From Deltaproteobacteria bacterium (GTDB lineage: Bacteria > Myxococcota_A > Polyangia > HGW-17 > JAJRWW01), in NCBI GenBank assembly GCA_029938605.1, contig JAOZUO010000008.1, positions 17,621 through 81,620 of the forward strand: DNA of 64,000 nt, written 5' to 3'. Shown piece by piece: positions 1 through 10,500 of the stretch. Below the pieces are notes generated by a model. It did no database searches and was not told the DNA's origin. It worked only from the letters and a program-made list of their open reading frames with translations. A program made the position numbers and the translations under genes. The number at the start of each line of letters is the position of its first letter. Within the stretch, counting starts at the first letter, position 1.

Positions 1-25
1 TTTCGAGTTCCAGTACGTCAAGACG

Positions 26-724
26 TCACGACGTCACGACGAAGGTTGCGAGAATGACACCGACCGAGTCGTAGACCCCGTGTGCGACGACGATCTCCAC
101 GAGGCTTCGGCGTCGAACGAACAGAATGCCAAGCAAGAGCCCCGCGAACGCCATTACTGTCGCCGCGACCAGCCCCTGGCGGAGGTGACCTACACCAAAA
201 GCCACCGCTTGAACAACAACGCCCAGGACCAGGCCCCACCGCCCAAAGGCGCGGCCAAAAGCAGCGATGGTGAACACCCGAATGAGCTCCTCACGTAGGC
301 CACCGGCCAACCACGAGATGCCGAGCCACAAAGGCAGGTTCTCGACGGTAAACGTGCCGGCAAAAACGCTGCGTGGACTCGGGACGCCCACAAGCGACTG
401 CGCGACCGAGCGCACCACGGTCAGCCCGACAAAGCCCACCACACCCAATGCAATGCCGATCAGGATTCGTCTTGGCCAGCGCCTGTTTTCAACGCCCGGG
501 TACCCCAGTTCGTGCGGCACGTTGACGGTCGACGTGCGAAGCCAAATCGCAACGATGAGAATCAGCGCCGCCAACGTCACTGCGGCGTGTACTACGAGGT
601 CGGAGAGTCCGGGATCGGCGGGCACACACCAACGGCTGAGGGCGTTCGCAGCGAGGTACACGACGAACCCCACAAGCGCGCTCCACCTGTTCCAAGAATG
701 TGGGAGAGAATCGGACACCTTCAT
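26..724 (-). CDS. CPBP family intramembrane protease-like protein
   Basis: A 232-residue protein with about six hydrophobic segments. It carries the three motifs of CPBP (CAAX protease/bacteriocin-processing) glutamic membrane proteases: a Glu-Glu pair at 145-146 followed by Arg149, His180 in FGVGH, and an AHGVYD segment with His215 and Asp219. The usual first motif is EExxxR; here Arg comes one residue earlier (EELIR), so the active site may be slightly rearranged. Such proteins cleave substrates inside the inner membrane. The ATG start leaves a short AT-rich leader in front. It lies downstream of the biosynthetic operon on the same strand but 88 bp away. Because the window also encodes a MYXO-CTERM protein, and myxosortases belong to the CPBP family, a sorting role is possible; that is inference. 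Confidence 0.85.
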   Translation of the reverse strand: MKVSDSLPHSWNRWSALVGFVVYLAANALSRWCVPADPGLSDLVVHAAVTLAALILIVAIWLRTSTVNVPHELGYPGVENRRWPRRILIGIALGVVGFVGLTVVRSVAQSLVGVPSPRSVFAGTFTVENLPLWLGISWLAGGLREELIRVFTIAAFGRAFGRWGLVLGVVVQAVAFGVGHLRQGLVAATVMAFAGLLLGILFVRRRSLVEIVVAHGVYDSVGVILATFVVTS

Positions 725-812
725 GGATTTAATAGTACATTGAAATGTAAATCAACAAAGCACGACACTCCACGCCCGCTCCAGCCGTCGTCGATCTCGC
801 GCCCGCGGGTCC

Positions 813-1805
813 TCAGCGGAGGAGATCCCCGGCCCCAAGCCGCGTGGCGTCGGGAACGATCCTCCTGGCCAGCCCGGTCAGAACCCGCCCCGGGCCACAC
901 TCCACGAAGGTACATACTCCCTCCTGGGCGTGGGCAGTCCTCACACCCTGTTCCCAGAGCACCGGCCGACAGATCTGCTCCACGAGCTTGGCCCCAATGC
1001 GCTCCGGATCTTGCTCCACGGATCCGGTGACGTTGTCGATAAAAGTTCGGTGGGGGGCTCGGATCTCCACTGCGCCCAGGTGGACCCGAAACGCTTCGGC
1101 CACCGGCGCCATGAGAGAGCTGTGGAAGGGCGCCGAAACCGCCAGAGGCACAGCCCTGCCCCGGCGGGAGGCATTGACAGCATCCACGGCCAGCGCCACC
1201 GCCCCGGTCGCCCCGGAGATCACTACCTGCCGAGGGGCGTTGATGTTTGCGATCTCCACAAGCGCGTCCCCGCAGACCTCCGCCAACAAGAGCTCCAGCC
1301 CCTGGCGATCCATGCCCAGGACGGCCGCCATGCCGCCCGGGATCTCCTCGGCCGCCCGGGCCATGAGGAGCCCCCGTGTCCGCACGAGCTCGATCGCATC
1401 GGCGAACCGCAGCGCCCCCGCGAGCACCAACGCAGCGTACTCGCCGAGGCTGTGCCCAAAGTACACCGCGGGCTGGAGTCCCCGGCCGAGCAGACGCTCG
1501 GCGCACACCACATCCACCAGCAGCAGACAAGGCTGCGCCAGCTGAGTCTGGGTGAGCTCGCCGATGGGGCCGTGGTCCATCACGGGCCCGAGCGCCAGAC
1601 CCAGCCGGTCTTCCGCCTCGGCGAGTCTCCGTCGGCCAGTGGTGCCTTGGCCGCCCAACTCCTTCCACATGCCGACCCGCTGGGACCCCTGCCCAGGAAA
1701 CATGAACGCCACGGGATCTACGATGGGATCGGCGGCCCCACCGGCTGCGGCCCCGCCGGCTGCGGCCCCGTCGGCGGCTGCCCCGCCGGCGTTACTCCTG
1801 TCCAT
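813..1805 (-). CDS. fabD: FabD-like malonyl-CoA:ACP transacylase
   Basis: The 330-residue protein has the acyltransferase fold hallmarks: FPGQGSQ at 36-42, the nucleophile elbow GHSLGEYAAL with Ser119, and His228 in SAPFHS as catalytic partner. The family moves malonyl (or another acyl) groups from CoA to acyl carrier protein. An Ala/Gly-rich N-terminal stretch of about 28 residues, coded by imperfect GC-rich repeats, precedes the domain and is unusual; the first in-frame ATG was kept because GAGGAAG sits seven bases upstream inside the previous gene. It overlaps the acyl ligase gene by 14 bp and is last in a four-gene operon. A second copy dedicated to a secondary pathway rather than the housekeeping fabD is likely, since no other fab genes are near. 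Confidence 0.9.
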   Translation of the reverse strand: MDRSNAGGAAADGAAAGGAAAGGAADPIVDPVAFMFPGQGSQRVGMWKELGGQGTTGRRRLAEAEDRLGLALGPVMDHGPIGELTQTQLAQPCLLLVDVVCAERLLGRGLQPAVYFGHSLGEYAALVLAGALRFADAIELVRTRGLLMARAAEEIPGGMAAVLGMDRQGLELLLAEVCGDALVEIANINAPRQVVISGATGAVALAVDAVNASRRGRAVPLAVSAPFHSSLMAPVAEAFRVHLGAVEIRAPHRTFIDNVTGSVEQDPERIGAKLVEQICRPVLWEQGVRTAHAQEGVCTFVECGPGRVLTGLARRIVPDATRLGAGDLLR

Positions 1806-3189
1806 GGGGATCTTCCTCGGGGCCCGCGAGCTCCCGCACCAGGGCTGCCACGGCCTGGCGATCGTGCTTCCCCGGCGGAGACGTGGGCAGCCGGCTCACC
1901 TGCACAACCCGTCGGGGACACTCCACCGGGGTCAGCATCTGTCTGAGGGTGCGCTTCAAGGTTTCAATGGGACCATCGTACACCACCGCCGCGAGCAGCA
2001 CGTTCTCCCGAAGCCCATCCACCGCTTGGGTGATCACGCACGCGTCGAGCACTCCCTCCAGCCCCTGGATCCGCTCCTCCACCTCACCGACGTCCACGCG
2101 AACGCTCGCCACCTTGACGACACCATCCACCCTCCCGTGCAGAACAAACCCATCGGATGACCGCGACCGTGTGGAGTCGTTTTTCGCGGCGGTCGCCCGA
2201 TCCCCCGTGCGGGTATACCCATCGGGGTCGACCACCAGGGACTCAGACAGGAAAGGAGAGCGCACCCACAGACGCTCCTTTAGGATGCGCCAATCCACTC
2301 CCCTGACAGGGGTCCAGGCGGACTCCTCCTTGGCGCGACACCGAGACGCCACCACTCCTGTCTCCGTGGATCCGTACACCTCCACGATGGGGGACGCGGT
2401 TTCGGAGTGGAACCGCTGCGCGTCAGGCATCCCGAGCATGCTCCCGGATGAGACCGCCAAGCGGAAGGAGTCAGACACGCTCAACCTCCTGCCCAGGATC
2501 CGCAGGTGCGGCGGCGTGGTGACCAGCAGCGTACAACCCTGGTCCAGTAGCGACGACTCCACCTCCCGGGGGTAGTAGCTCGACCACCGGACCACCTGGG
2601 CGCCCACGCGCAAGGGCATCAGCACCGACACCATAAAACCGTAGATGTGCATCGGGCTGACGGTGGCCAGGATCCGGTCCTGGGCGCACAGCTCCAATTG
2701 GGACGCGAGCACCTCCGCCTCCAGGAACAGGCTCTGGAGGGATCGACGCCACGCCCTGGGTTGACCCGTGGTTCCTCCGGTGTGCAGGCACAACGAACCC
2801 ACATCACCGCCCGGGTCAGACGGTCGGGGACCAGACCGGGGCGTTGGACCATCGAGCTGGACGTGGTGGATCTCCCGAAGCGCGTGATCCGCTTCCCCCA
2901 GAATCGACGCACATCGCTGCTCCCGACAGGCTGCCTCGACCACCGCCGGAGTCAGAGAGTAGGGCAGCACCATGCGAAGGTCATCCACGGAGGCCGCCAC
3001 GATGGCTGCAGCCACCTCAAACCGATCGTCGGAGGCCACACAAAGCCCTCGTCCCCCCGAGCCATCGACCTGGGCCCGGATAACCGCCGCGGCGGCGTAG
3101 AGTTGGCCAAAGGTAGTGCCGTCCGTGAACAGCAGACGCTCCTCTTCAGGCCAATGGACCGGGAGTGCTCGAAGCATGGAGCGCGACAT
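1792..3189 (-). CDS. AMP-forming acyl-CoA synthetase/ligase
   Basis: A 465-residue adenylate-forming enzyme. The phosphate loop TGGTTGQPR lies near residues 137-145 (Arg replaces the usual Lys), the A5 motif YGSTETG near 272, and the C-terminal catalytic lysine region PPGKHDR near 443. It is somewhat shorter than typical acyl-CoA ligases (500-550), like the ligases of aryl-polyene and related pigment or lipid clusters. It should activate a carboxylic acid as acyl-AMP and pass it to CoA or a carrier protein. It follows the lipoprotein gene by 12 bp and overlaps the FabD-like gene, so the two enzymes are probably made together. The substrate cannot be told from the sequence. Confidence 0.88.
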   Translation of the reverse strand: MSRSMLRALPVHWPEEERLLFTDGTTFGQLYAAAAVIRAQVDGSGGRGLCVASDDRFEVAAAIVAASVDDLRMVLPYSLTPAVVEAACREQRCASILGEADHALREIHHVQLDGPTPRSGPRPSDPGGDVGSLCLHTGGTTGQPRAWRRSLQSLFLEAEVLASQLELCAQDRILATVSPMHIYGFMVSVLMPLRVGAQVVRWSSYYPREVESSLLDQGCTLLVTTPPHLRILGRRLSVSDSFRLAVSSGSMLGMPDAQRFHSETASPIVEVYGSTETGVVASRCRAKEESAWTPVRGVDWRILKERLWVRSPFLSESLVVDPDGYTRTGDRATAAKNDSTRSRSSDGFVLHGRVDGVVKVASVRVDVGEVEERIQGLEGVLDACVITQAVDGLRENVLLAAVVYDGPIETLKRTLRQMLTPVECPRRVVQVSRLPTSPPGKHDRQAVAALVRELAGPEEDPHGQE

Positions 3190-3201
3190 GAATACCGGGA
3201 T

Positions 3202-4506
3202 CTACGGCTGGATCAATAGCGCGGTCCCTGGGGAGGGCTGAGCCTCTCGAAGCAGGATCGCGGTGGGGGGCGTGACGCTCAGGTTGATCTCGTTCACTGC
3301 ACCATCGGCTAGCAGCACGTACAGCAGGCCACCGGGGGCGAAGCCCGCGTCCACGGGCGCCTGGGCAAATTCCAGCTGCACGGGTCGGGGATCGGCCAGA
3401 AAAGACACGGAGTAGCCAATGCCACCCTGGTTGAGGGAGTAGACGGCCACGGATTTGGAGATCTCGCAGAGCACGGCCAGCCACTTGCTCTCGGCGTCCA
3501 CCACCAGGCGCCAGGCGCCCACGTCCTCGGGGGGCAAGCTGCGCTGGGTGGGCGCCGGGGAGCCCGCCTCGAAGATCACGTCCGTGAGGGAGTCGTCCAC
3601 GTTGTTCACGGCGATTCCAAGCACACCGTCGGGAGTCATGACCACATCGGTGACGCCGTTGACAGCCCCCCCGATGACCACGCCATCAGGCTCCACAAGG
3701 TCCGGTGGGGACATGGATGCGTCGATGCGGTACATCACGTTGACAGGCGCCGTGGCGTCTCCGGCCACCCCAGCGGCTACGATGCGGCTGAAACGCGGCG
3801 CCGCCGCGATGGCGGACACGGCCCCGGTCTCCAGCCAAACGTCCAGCTCCAGCACTCCGTTGGGCAGTTGGGCGATGTATCCAATACCCTCGCTGCTGGC
3901 CACCACCGCCCCGTGGTCAAGGAGCACCCCGCGCCCGAGGGCGATGCCCAACTCCACCGAAGGAGCGAAAGGAGTGAGGGAGTCGGTGGTGAGCTCCAAG
4001 AAGTGGATCTCCCCCGTGGCAGCGGCTACCGCCATGATCCGATCGCCCTCCCAGGAGAGCGACACATAACCCTGCCCCACCCCCACCTGATAGCTGGTGT
4101 GCTGACGCTTCGGGTCGTCCAGGCCGTAAAAGCCAAGGCCGCCCGAGACATCCAGCACACCAAAGAGCCGCACCACCTCCACATCGAAGACGTAGGGCGA
4201 CCCGGAGTCTGCGCCCACGCTGATGGTGGTAGTGCCCGCCTCGATGCCCTGGGGCACCGTAAAACGGACCTCGGTATCGTCAACCCACTGGTAGTCCAGC
4301 TTCGGATCGCTGTGAGGATAGATCTTCCCGGCGGAGTCGGTCAGAGTGAAGTCGCCCTCCACAAAAAGACCGCCGTGCTGCCGCTGAAGAGTCACCCGCT
4401 GTCCCACCACCCAACGCTGGGAGCCCTCGATCTTCACCAAGGGGTCGCAGGCGCCAAGGGTACCCACCAGAACCACTAAACCCATCCATGGAAGGTGACT
4501 CCGCAT
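3202..4506 (-). CDS. Lipoprotein with propeller-like repeats
   Basis: The likely start is the ATG at 4506, 12 bp after the stop of the oxidoreductase gene; a longer reading frame upstream is only overlap with that gene. The 434-residue product begins MRSHLPWMGL and has a lipobox LGAC, so it should be a lipid-anchored envelope protein. An early region resembles an IPT/TIG Ig-like sandwich (RVTLQRQHGGLFVEG, then VRFTVPQGIEAGTTTISV). The rest is beta-rich with repeated short strands typical of a lactonase-like or WD-type propeller. No catalytic motif was recognised. Its place between biosynthetic enzymes is odd for a lipoprotein and may mean it handles or senses the product; that is inference. 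Confidence 0.75.
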   Translation of the reverse strand: MRSHLPWMGLVVLVGTLGACDPLVKIEGSQRWVVGQRVTLQRQHGGLFVEGDFTLTDSAGKIYPHSDPKLDYQWVDDTEVRFTVPQGIEAGTTTISVGADSGSPYVFDVEVVRLFGVLDVSGGLGFYGLDDPKRQHTSYQVGVGQGYVSLSWEGDRIMAVAAATGEIHFLELTTDSLTPFAPSVELGIALGRGVLLDHGAVVASSEGIGYIAQLPNGVLELDVWLETGAVSAIAAAPRFSRIVAAGVAGDATAPVNVMYRIDASMSPPDLVEPDGVVIGGAVNGVTDVVMTPDGVLGIAVNNVDDSLTDVIFEAGSPAPTQRSLPPEDVGAWRLVVDAESKWLAVLCEISKSVAVYSLNQGGIGYSVSFLADPRPVQLEFAQAPVDAGFAPGGLLYVLLADGAVNEINLSVTPPTAILLREAQPSPGTALLIQP

Positions 4507-4517
4507 TGTCTGCAAAA

Positions 4518-5675
4518 TTACCACAAGCCGCCAGCAGTGACCACCCTTCGCAGCAGCGCCCACCGTTCGGCCGGGCTGTGTCGGTGACCACAGAACCGAC
4601 GCAAAGCCACGTCGGCCAGCAGGGGGGACGCCGACACCCGCCCCGAAACCCACTGTTGCCAGGGACCATAGGCCAACAGCGCCAAGAAGGCGTTGGACGC
4701 AAGTACGCGAACCTCGGGTCCGAGCACCCTTCGAGACCAGTGACTCCAATGGAAGTCCCGACGCTCGAAAACCTCCTGCAACAGAGCCGCGGCGCGCTCC
4801 CCGGCAATCACAGCCCCGGCGATACCCTCTCCGCTCAAGGGATCCGCCCCCACGGCCTCCCCCACCAGCCCCACTCCCGGCGCGGCGCAGGCCAGGCCCG
4901 GCTGATAGAGGCGCTGTACGGCGCTCCGAGGGCTCGGCCCCGGAGGGAGCCGCTCGGCGAGCAGCTCGCGCAGGGGGTGGGGTGGACGGCGCCCGTGGTG
5001 GAACACACCGTGGTTTCGTACCGCTGGGCCACCAGCTCGCGGCACTGGGAAGCTCCAATAGTAACCCGCCACCCCCGAGTCCGTGGGCAGCTCAAAGACC
5101 ATGGTGTCCGCCGGTGGGTCGGTGGGCTGCACGGGCCGATCCGTCAAGGCCAGCCGGGCCCGGGAGAATCCGCGCCCCAGCCCGGCGAAACGTCGCACGG
5201 CCCCGAAGGCGCCGTCCGCGCCCACCACCACGCGGGGGGTGACCTCGTAACGCCCCCGAGGACCTTGCAGGATCGCCCGCCAACCGCCCGGCCGACGCTC
5301 CAGACCCACCAGCCGGGTGGACTCGCGCACCCGCAGACCCTGGCGGCGTACCGCCACCATCAGAGCCGCATCAAAGGCTCGCCGATCCACCGCCAGCGCC
5401 GCCCGGGGCAGGGTGTGCACGCGGGTCTGGTCCCCGTGGCGCACCTCCACCCGTCGCACCGGGAGACCTGACAGCGCCTGAAGTGGGCCCGCCAACCGCG
5501 TCACCACGGCGAGGGCCCGGCCGGAAATCACGCCACCGCATGGCTTGGGCCGGGGGTGGGTCGCCGCCTCCACGACCAGGGTTCGATCCGCCAGATCCCG
5601 GTGGTTCTTGGCCAACGCCAAGGCGGTGATGGTCCCCGCGGGGCCGCCGCCAACGATGAGGAGATCACAGTCCAT
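4518..5675 (-). CDS. FAD-dependent oxidoreductase, geranylgeranyl reductase family
   Basis: The 385-residue protein starts MDCDLLIVGGGPAG, a Rossmann dinucleotide-binding motif within 14 residues of the ATG at 5675, which favours this start over a GTG 75 bp upstream. PKPCGGVIS near 46 and the late flavin-binding motif GEAVGADPLSGEGIAGA are typical of the geranylgeranyl reductase/phenol hydroxylase-like group. These enzymes reduce or hydroxylate hydrophobic substrates such as polyprenyl chains, pigments or polyketides. First gene of a minus-strand operon with a lipoprotein, acyl ligase and FabD-like transacylase. It is divergent from the FG-GAP lipoprotein gene, leaving about 96 bp for two promoters. 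The substrate is unknown. Confidence 0.87.
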   Translation of the reverse strand: MDCDLLIVGGGPAGTITALALAKNHRDLADRTLVVEAATHPRPKPCGGVISGRALAVVTRLAGPLQALSGLPVRRVEVRHGDQTRVHTLPRAALAVDRRAFDAALMVAVRRQGLRVRESTRLVGLERRPGGWRAILQGPRGRYEVTPRVVVGADGAFGAVRRFAGLGRGFSRARLALTDRPVQPTDPPADTMVFELPTDSGVAGYYWSFPVPRAGGPAVRNHGVFHHGRRPPHPLRELLAERLPPGPSPRSAVQRLYQPGLACAAPGVGLVGEAVGADPLSGEGIAGAVIAGERAAALLQEVFERRDFHWSHWSRRVLGPEVRVLASNAFLALLAYGPWQQWVSGRVSASPLLADVALRRFCGHRHSPAERWALLRRVVTAGGLW

Positions 5676-5771
5676 GAAGCGGAGTGTAACCCACACGCCC
5701 ACAACCTGGGGAAGAGCACCTTCCCGAGATTTTTCTTGGCGGGGGCACAAAGCTCTGTAATCCTTTCATCC

Positions 5772-7559
5772 ATGCTTCGGCTCACCTCCTTGATCCTGTC
5801 GTGGACGCTTTACCTAGGCGGATGTCCCTCCACTCCGGACCTGCCACCAGGCCCCTGCGGCGACGCGATCCTGAACGACGGAGAGGAGTGCGACAACGGT
5901 GTGCTCAACAGCGATATCGCCCCAAACGCCTGCCGCAGCGACTGCCGGCGGGCCCACTGCGGAGACGTCGTCATCGACGCCGAGGAGCAGTGCGACCGGG
6001 AAAACCTCATGGGACAGTCCTGCCTCGACTACGGCTTCGACGGGGGCCAGCTCATCTGCAGCCTCGATGAGTGCACGATCATCACGCGCCACTGTACCCA
6101 GTGCGGTGACGGCCTGACCGAAGGCACAGAGTCCTGCGACACCGCCGACCTGGCGGGGATCACCTGCATGGACCTTGGGTTCGAGTCCGGCTCCCTGCAG
6201 TGCCTCCCATCCTGCGCCTTCGACCTCTCGGTGTGCGTGGGGGGCTGCGGCAACGACGTCGTGGAGTCCGGCGAGGACTGCGACGGTGAAGACATAGGCT
6301 CAACCACCTGCGAGGATCTGGGTTTCGCCTCCGGCACCCTCGGCTGTGGTGCCTGTGACTTCGACCGAAGCGGCTGCGTGGGCGGCTGCGGCAACGGCGT
6401 CGTGGAACCTGGAGAGGCCTGCGACGACGGCAACGACGTGGACAGCGATGGCTGCACGGACTGTCGCGCAGGGGACGGGACCTTCACCGCCACCTCGCCC
6501 CTCTCCACGGCACCAAATCCCACGGACCTACGCATCGCCGATGTGGACGGAGACGGGGTGTTGGACTTGGTGGTGGGCTATGCCGGGGAGGCGCCGAACT
6601 GGGGAGGTATCGCGGTACACCGGGGGTTCGGGGATGGCACCTTCGCCCTGCCCGTACAGACCGACCTGTTTGTTCGGGCGTCGGCTCTGGCGGTTGCGCA
6701 CTTCGGCGCCGATCCCCACGCAGACGTGGCGCTGGCCTTCCTTGGAGCGCCCGACGATGCCGAGGATCCCGGCGGCCTGCTCATGGTGACCGGAAACGGC
6801 GATGGCACCTTCGCCGGGACCATCGATGGGACCACGCTATACACCCCCGGCACCCGGCCCATCGCCTTGGAGGCGGGCCTGCTCGACGGAGACAACACAC
6901 CGGATCTGGTGGTGCTCAACGTGGGCTCGGGAAACGTGACGGTGTACACCAACGACGGCGCGGGCACGATGGCCGTCTCCGGAACGGCCTACGCCTTTGG
7001 CTGGCCCACCTCCATGGCCCTCGGAGACTTTGACGGAGACGGCGTGTCTGATCTGGTGGTGTCCCGCTCCCTCACCTCCACGGTGGGCGTCTTCCTCGGA
7101 CAGGGCAACGGCAGCTTCGCCTCAGCCATTTCACGCTATGCCGGGGACCGCCCCGCGGGCCTGGCCACGGCGCCCATCGACGGCAACTCGACGCTGGATG
7201 TGCTGGTCACCCTCACGGGTACCGGCAGCGTGGCCATGCTGCCGGGGGACGGCCTGGGCGCGCTTGGGTATCCCACCACGACGTCGCTGGGGTCCACCCC
7301 GAACCAGGTGATCCTGGAGCGGTTCGACGCCGACCCGAACCTGGACGCCGCCGTGGTGGACAGCGCCTCTGACACCGTCGTGATCCTACGCGGCGAGGGC
7401 GGCGGCAGCTTTGTCGCCCTCCCCCCCATGACTGTTGGCGACGCCCCCTCCGCAATCCGCACAGCGGACCTGGACGGGGACGGCATTTTGGACCTCGTGC
7501 TAACGTGCACCTTCTCACACGACATCCACATACTCTGGGGCAACGAGCACACGCCCTAG
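5772..7559 (+). CDS. Cys-rich FG-GAP/VCBS repeat lipoprotein
   Basis: The start is placed at the ATG giving MLRLTSLILSWTLYLGGC, a compact lipoprotein signal with lipobox LGGC; sequence upstream in the same frame overlaps the divergent gene. The 595-residue protein has about five Cys-rich repeats of the DUF4215 type (CGNGVVEPGEACDDGN) in residues 30-235. These are followed by FG-GAP/VCBS repeats with Asp-rich calcium-binding turns such as DVDGDGVLDLVVG, forming a probable seven-bladed propeller. Proteins of this type are surface or secreted and abundant in Myxococcota. Its 3' end overlaps the next gene by 55 bp. Confidence 0.88.
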   Translation: MLRLTSLILSWTLYLGGCPSTPDLPPGPCGDAILNDGEECDNGVLNSDIAPNACRSDCRRAHCGDVVIDAEEQCDRENLMGQSCLDYGFDGGQLICSLDECTIITRHCTQCGDGLTEGTESCDTADLAGITCMDLGFESGSLQCLPSCAFDLSVCVGGCGNDVVESGEDCDGEDIGSTTCEDLGFASGTLGCGACDFDRSGCVGGCGNGVVEPGEACDDGNDVDSDGCTDCRAGDGTFTATSPLSTAPNPTDLRIADVDGDGVLDLVVGYAGEAPNWGGIAVHRGFGDGTFALPVQTDLFVRASALAVAHFGADPHADVALAFLGAPDDAEDPGGLLMVTGNGDGTFAGTIDGTTLYTPGTRPIALEAGLLDGDNTPDLVVLNVGSGNVTVYTNDGAGTMAVSGTAYAFGWPTSMALGDFDGDGVSDLVVSRSLTSTVGVFLGQGNGSFASAISRYAGDRPAGLATAPIDGNSTLDVLVTLTGTGSVAMLPGDGLGALGYPTTTSLGSTPNQVILERFDADPNLDAAVVDSASDTVVILRGEGGGSFVALPPMTVGDAPSAIRTADLDGDGILDLVLTCTFSHDIHILWGNEHTP

Positions 7560-10500
7560 TCGGTGTGTTGCTGCTTTCCGGTGGCCTTGGGTGCCGGATG
7601 GGCTCGGCGCCGCAACCCGCGGTGGAGCCCGAGCGCACCGGATCGCCAGCCCCTTTCTCGACGCTGCCGCCCCTGCACCGATCCCTCACGGCGACTGAGC
7701 CCACTTTCCCCCCCGGCCCCGCGGTGGATCGTGAGATAGCGCAACAACTCCCGCCGCTGACCCCCCTCGAGGGTTCTTCGGGACACGCTCCCAATGGGCG
7801 GGTAACGGTGACCGCCCACCCGCCCCTGGCCGGCAACCCCAGGGGCGCAGTGGCCTTCGTATTCGATCAGGCCATGGTGGACGCCCGACGTCCACCGTTA
7901 GCCCCGACCCACCAGCTCCGAATCACCCCCCCGATCCAAGGGCGGCTCCAGTGGGTGGGGGATCGCACCCTCGTGTTCGCTCCGGGAGATCGGCTACGGT
8001 ACGCCACCCAATACGTCTTCACGCTTCAACCGCCGCTGGTGGCCCGGTCCGGAGCGCGGCTCACGAAGGAAGTGTTCACGGGATTCACCACCGTCGCCCC
8101 GACGTTGGTGGAGTCCACCCCCGGGGCGGGCGCCCGGGAGGTCGAGACACAGCCGGTGATCCGCCTGCGCTTCAACCAGCCCATGGATCCCGCGAACGTC
8201 CTACGAAAGGTCCGCCTCGTCGGTCCCGGGGCGCCAGTTCTCACATCCGCGTCAGCTCCCCCGGACAGGGGGCGCCACGTCGTCTGGCTAAAACCGACCC
8301 AACCCCTGCGACCGAGCACCGACTACCAACTCCTTGTGCCCGCTGGGCTCCGGGGCGCGGAGGGGTCCCTGGCCTCTCTCGAGTCCACGAGGTTCCACTT
8401 CACCACCGCCGGTCCCCTACGCCTTCGCGCCGCCCAATGCCGTCAGCGCCCCTGCCGCCCGGGAGACGCGTTGGTGCTGACAACGGCCGGCTCCCCGGGG
8501 CCGGTCTGCGAGTTGCTGCGCCTGACTCCACCGGTGGAGGATCTGCGGTGCCGGGTACGCGCCGGAAAGGTCGTACTGGCCGGCGCCTTTCGTGCCGATA
8601 CCCGGTATGAGCTCCGCCTGGTACCCGATGGTGGGGTGGGCGAAGACTCCCCGGAGCCCATGACGGTGGACTTCGGGCCGCGACGATCTCCGCTGGCGTT
8701 CTTTCCCAACCGTCCCCTCCTGACGACCTGGACCCGAGCCCCATTCCTCCCCGTCAGTGGAGGTCACCGAGGCCGACTTCGCGTGGCGCTGGTGGAACCT
8801 TCCATGGTCCCCACCCTGCTCACAGCCATCGCCGATCCCGGCGCTCTGCCGCCCTTTCAGCTCACCCGCGGCGTCGGGCGGCCCCTGCCGCTCCACGCAA
8901 CCGGGTCGGGCTTCGACCTGACCGGGCTGGGGTCTGGCCCGAAGCTGCTGCTGGCGACGCTGGAGGAGACCACCAGGGGCAAAGCACCATCGGCGATCCG
9001 TCGGCGAACGGCGCTGGTACAGCGGACGGGGCTCTCTCTCGTGGCGCGCTATGGCTGGAACGCGGGCGTGGCGCTGGTGGCGCATCTGGGCGATGGCCAG
9101 GGCGCGCCCCACACGCGGTTACGCATCCGGGACCGCACGGGCCGCACCCTGTGGCAGGGTCAAACCGATGCGCAGGGTCTGGCGCACTTCCCCGGGCGCC
9201 GACGGCTGCGACGGGCCGGGCCGTTCACGCTCTGGGCCCAACGGTCCACCGACCGGAGCTTCCTCGTGCTCGACGGCGGGGGGGAGGACGACATCCGCAC
9301 GCCCGGATATCTGCGGGGCCAGCGCCCACCGGCCACAGAGCGGGTGATCGGCGCCGTGTTCTCAGACCGGAATCACTACGCGCCGGGAGACCCGGTTCGC
9401 CTCTTCGGTGTGGTGCGCGGACAGACCCGCCTGCCGCGCGGTGGCATAGGGCATCTGTCCGCGAAGTTCGATCGGATAGCCTACCGCATTGTTTCCGAGA
9501 CGGAGGATGAGATCGCCGCGGGCCAGACTTCCCTCGGTCCGGCCGGCCTGTTCCGATTCGACTTTCGGCTGCCCCGCTCCGCCCAGCCGGGGCGCTACAC
9601 GGTGTGGCTGCACCTGCCGGGCACCCGGCGGGCGTACGCGGATTGGGTGCTCGGCACCTTTCGGGTCATCCCCGGACGACGCGGACTTCGCTTGACCCTG
9701 GCGTCCCCCAGTAACGTACTGATGGATCATTCACCGAACCTGACGGTCACCCTCCGCGAACCCAGCGGCCGTCCGGCCACCGGCGCCACGGTGCGCTGGC
9801 GTCTGTATCGTCAAGGAGCTGCACCGCAGCCCCCGGGACAACCGGACTTCCACTTCGGTCGAACCCAGGGATCCGCGATGTCTCCAACCCCAGGAGGAAT
9901 GCCGGTGGGAGTGGAACCGCCGGAGGACACTGTGTGGGTCGACGGCGGCGTAGGCACCACCGATGGACGGGGTCAGCTCAAGGTCCAGCCCCGTCTCACA
10001 GCACCACCGGCCGCCGCCGGTGCCACCTTCGAGATTGTGGCGGAAGCGACGACCCTCGACGGTCGCACGGTGCGCAGCTCCCGCTCCATGGCCGCACGCC
10101 GTCAGCGACTTCAATTGGGGCTGCGGCCGGCGGGCCGATTGGCCCGGGTGGGCAAGCCGCTACCCGTGTGGCTGATCAGCGTCGATGCTCAGGGTCGGCC
10201 AGTCCCAGCCGGGGCGGTCTTGGTGACCGCCCATGGATACGAGGGGTCACAGCCGGGCGCCCGCGCTCACTCCCGCTGCCTGGCCGACCTCGCCCTGGCC
10301 ACGTCTACCTGCCAACTGACGCTGCCGAAGCCGGGACGGTACCTGCTGCGGGCCCAGCTGCAGGCTACAAACACCCCGCCGACGGCAGCGCCGGCGGAGG
10401 CCGTGATTTACGTACATGCCCCAACCTCAGCCTCAGCCTCAACCTCAGGCCTACCCCCAGGCCTAAGCTCCAAGCTCGGCGTGGTCCTGCCCACGCCCGT

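Noticed and set aside
1735-1790. GC-rich repeat (GGCTGCGGCCCCGCC) as a regulatory element.
   Set aside because: It is coding for the Ala/Gly-rich N-terminus of the FabD-like protein; simple codon repeat is sufficient.
4507-5058. 184-residue N-terminal extension of the lipoprotein at 3202.
   Set aside because: It overlaps the oxidoreductase gene in another frame; the lipobox signal at 4506 marks the real start.
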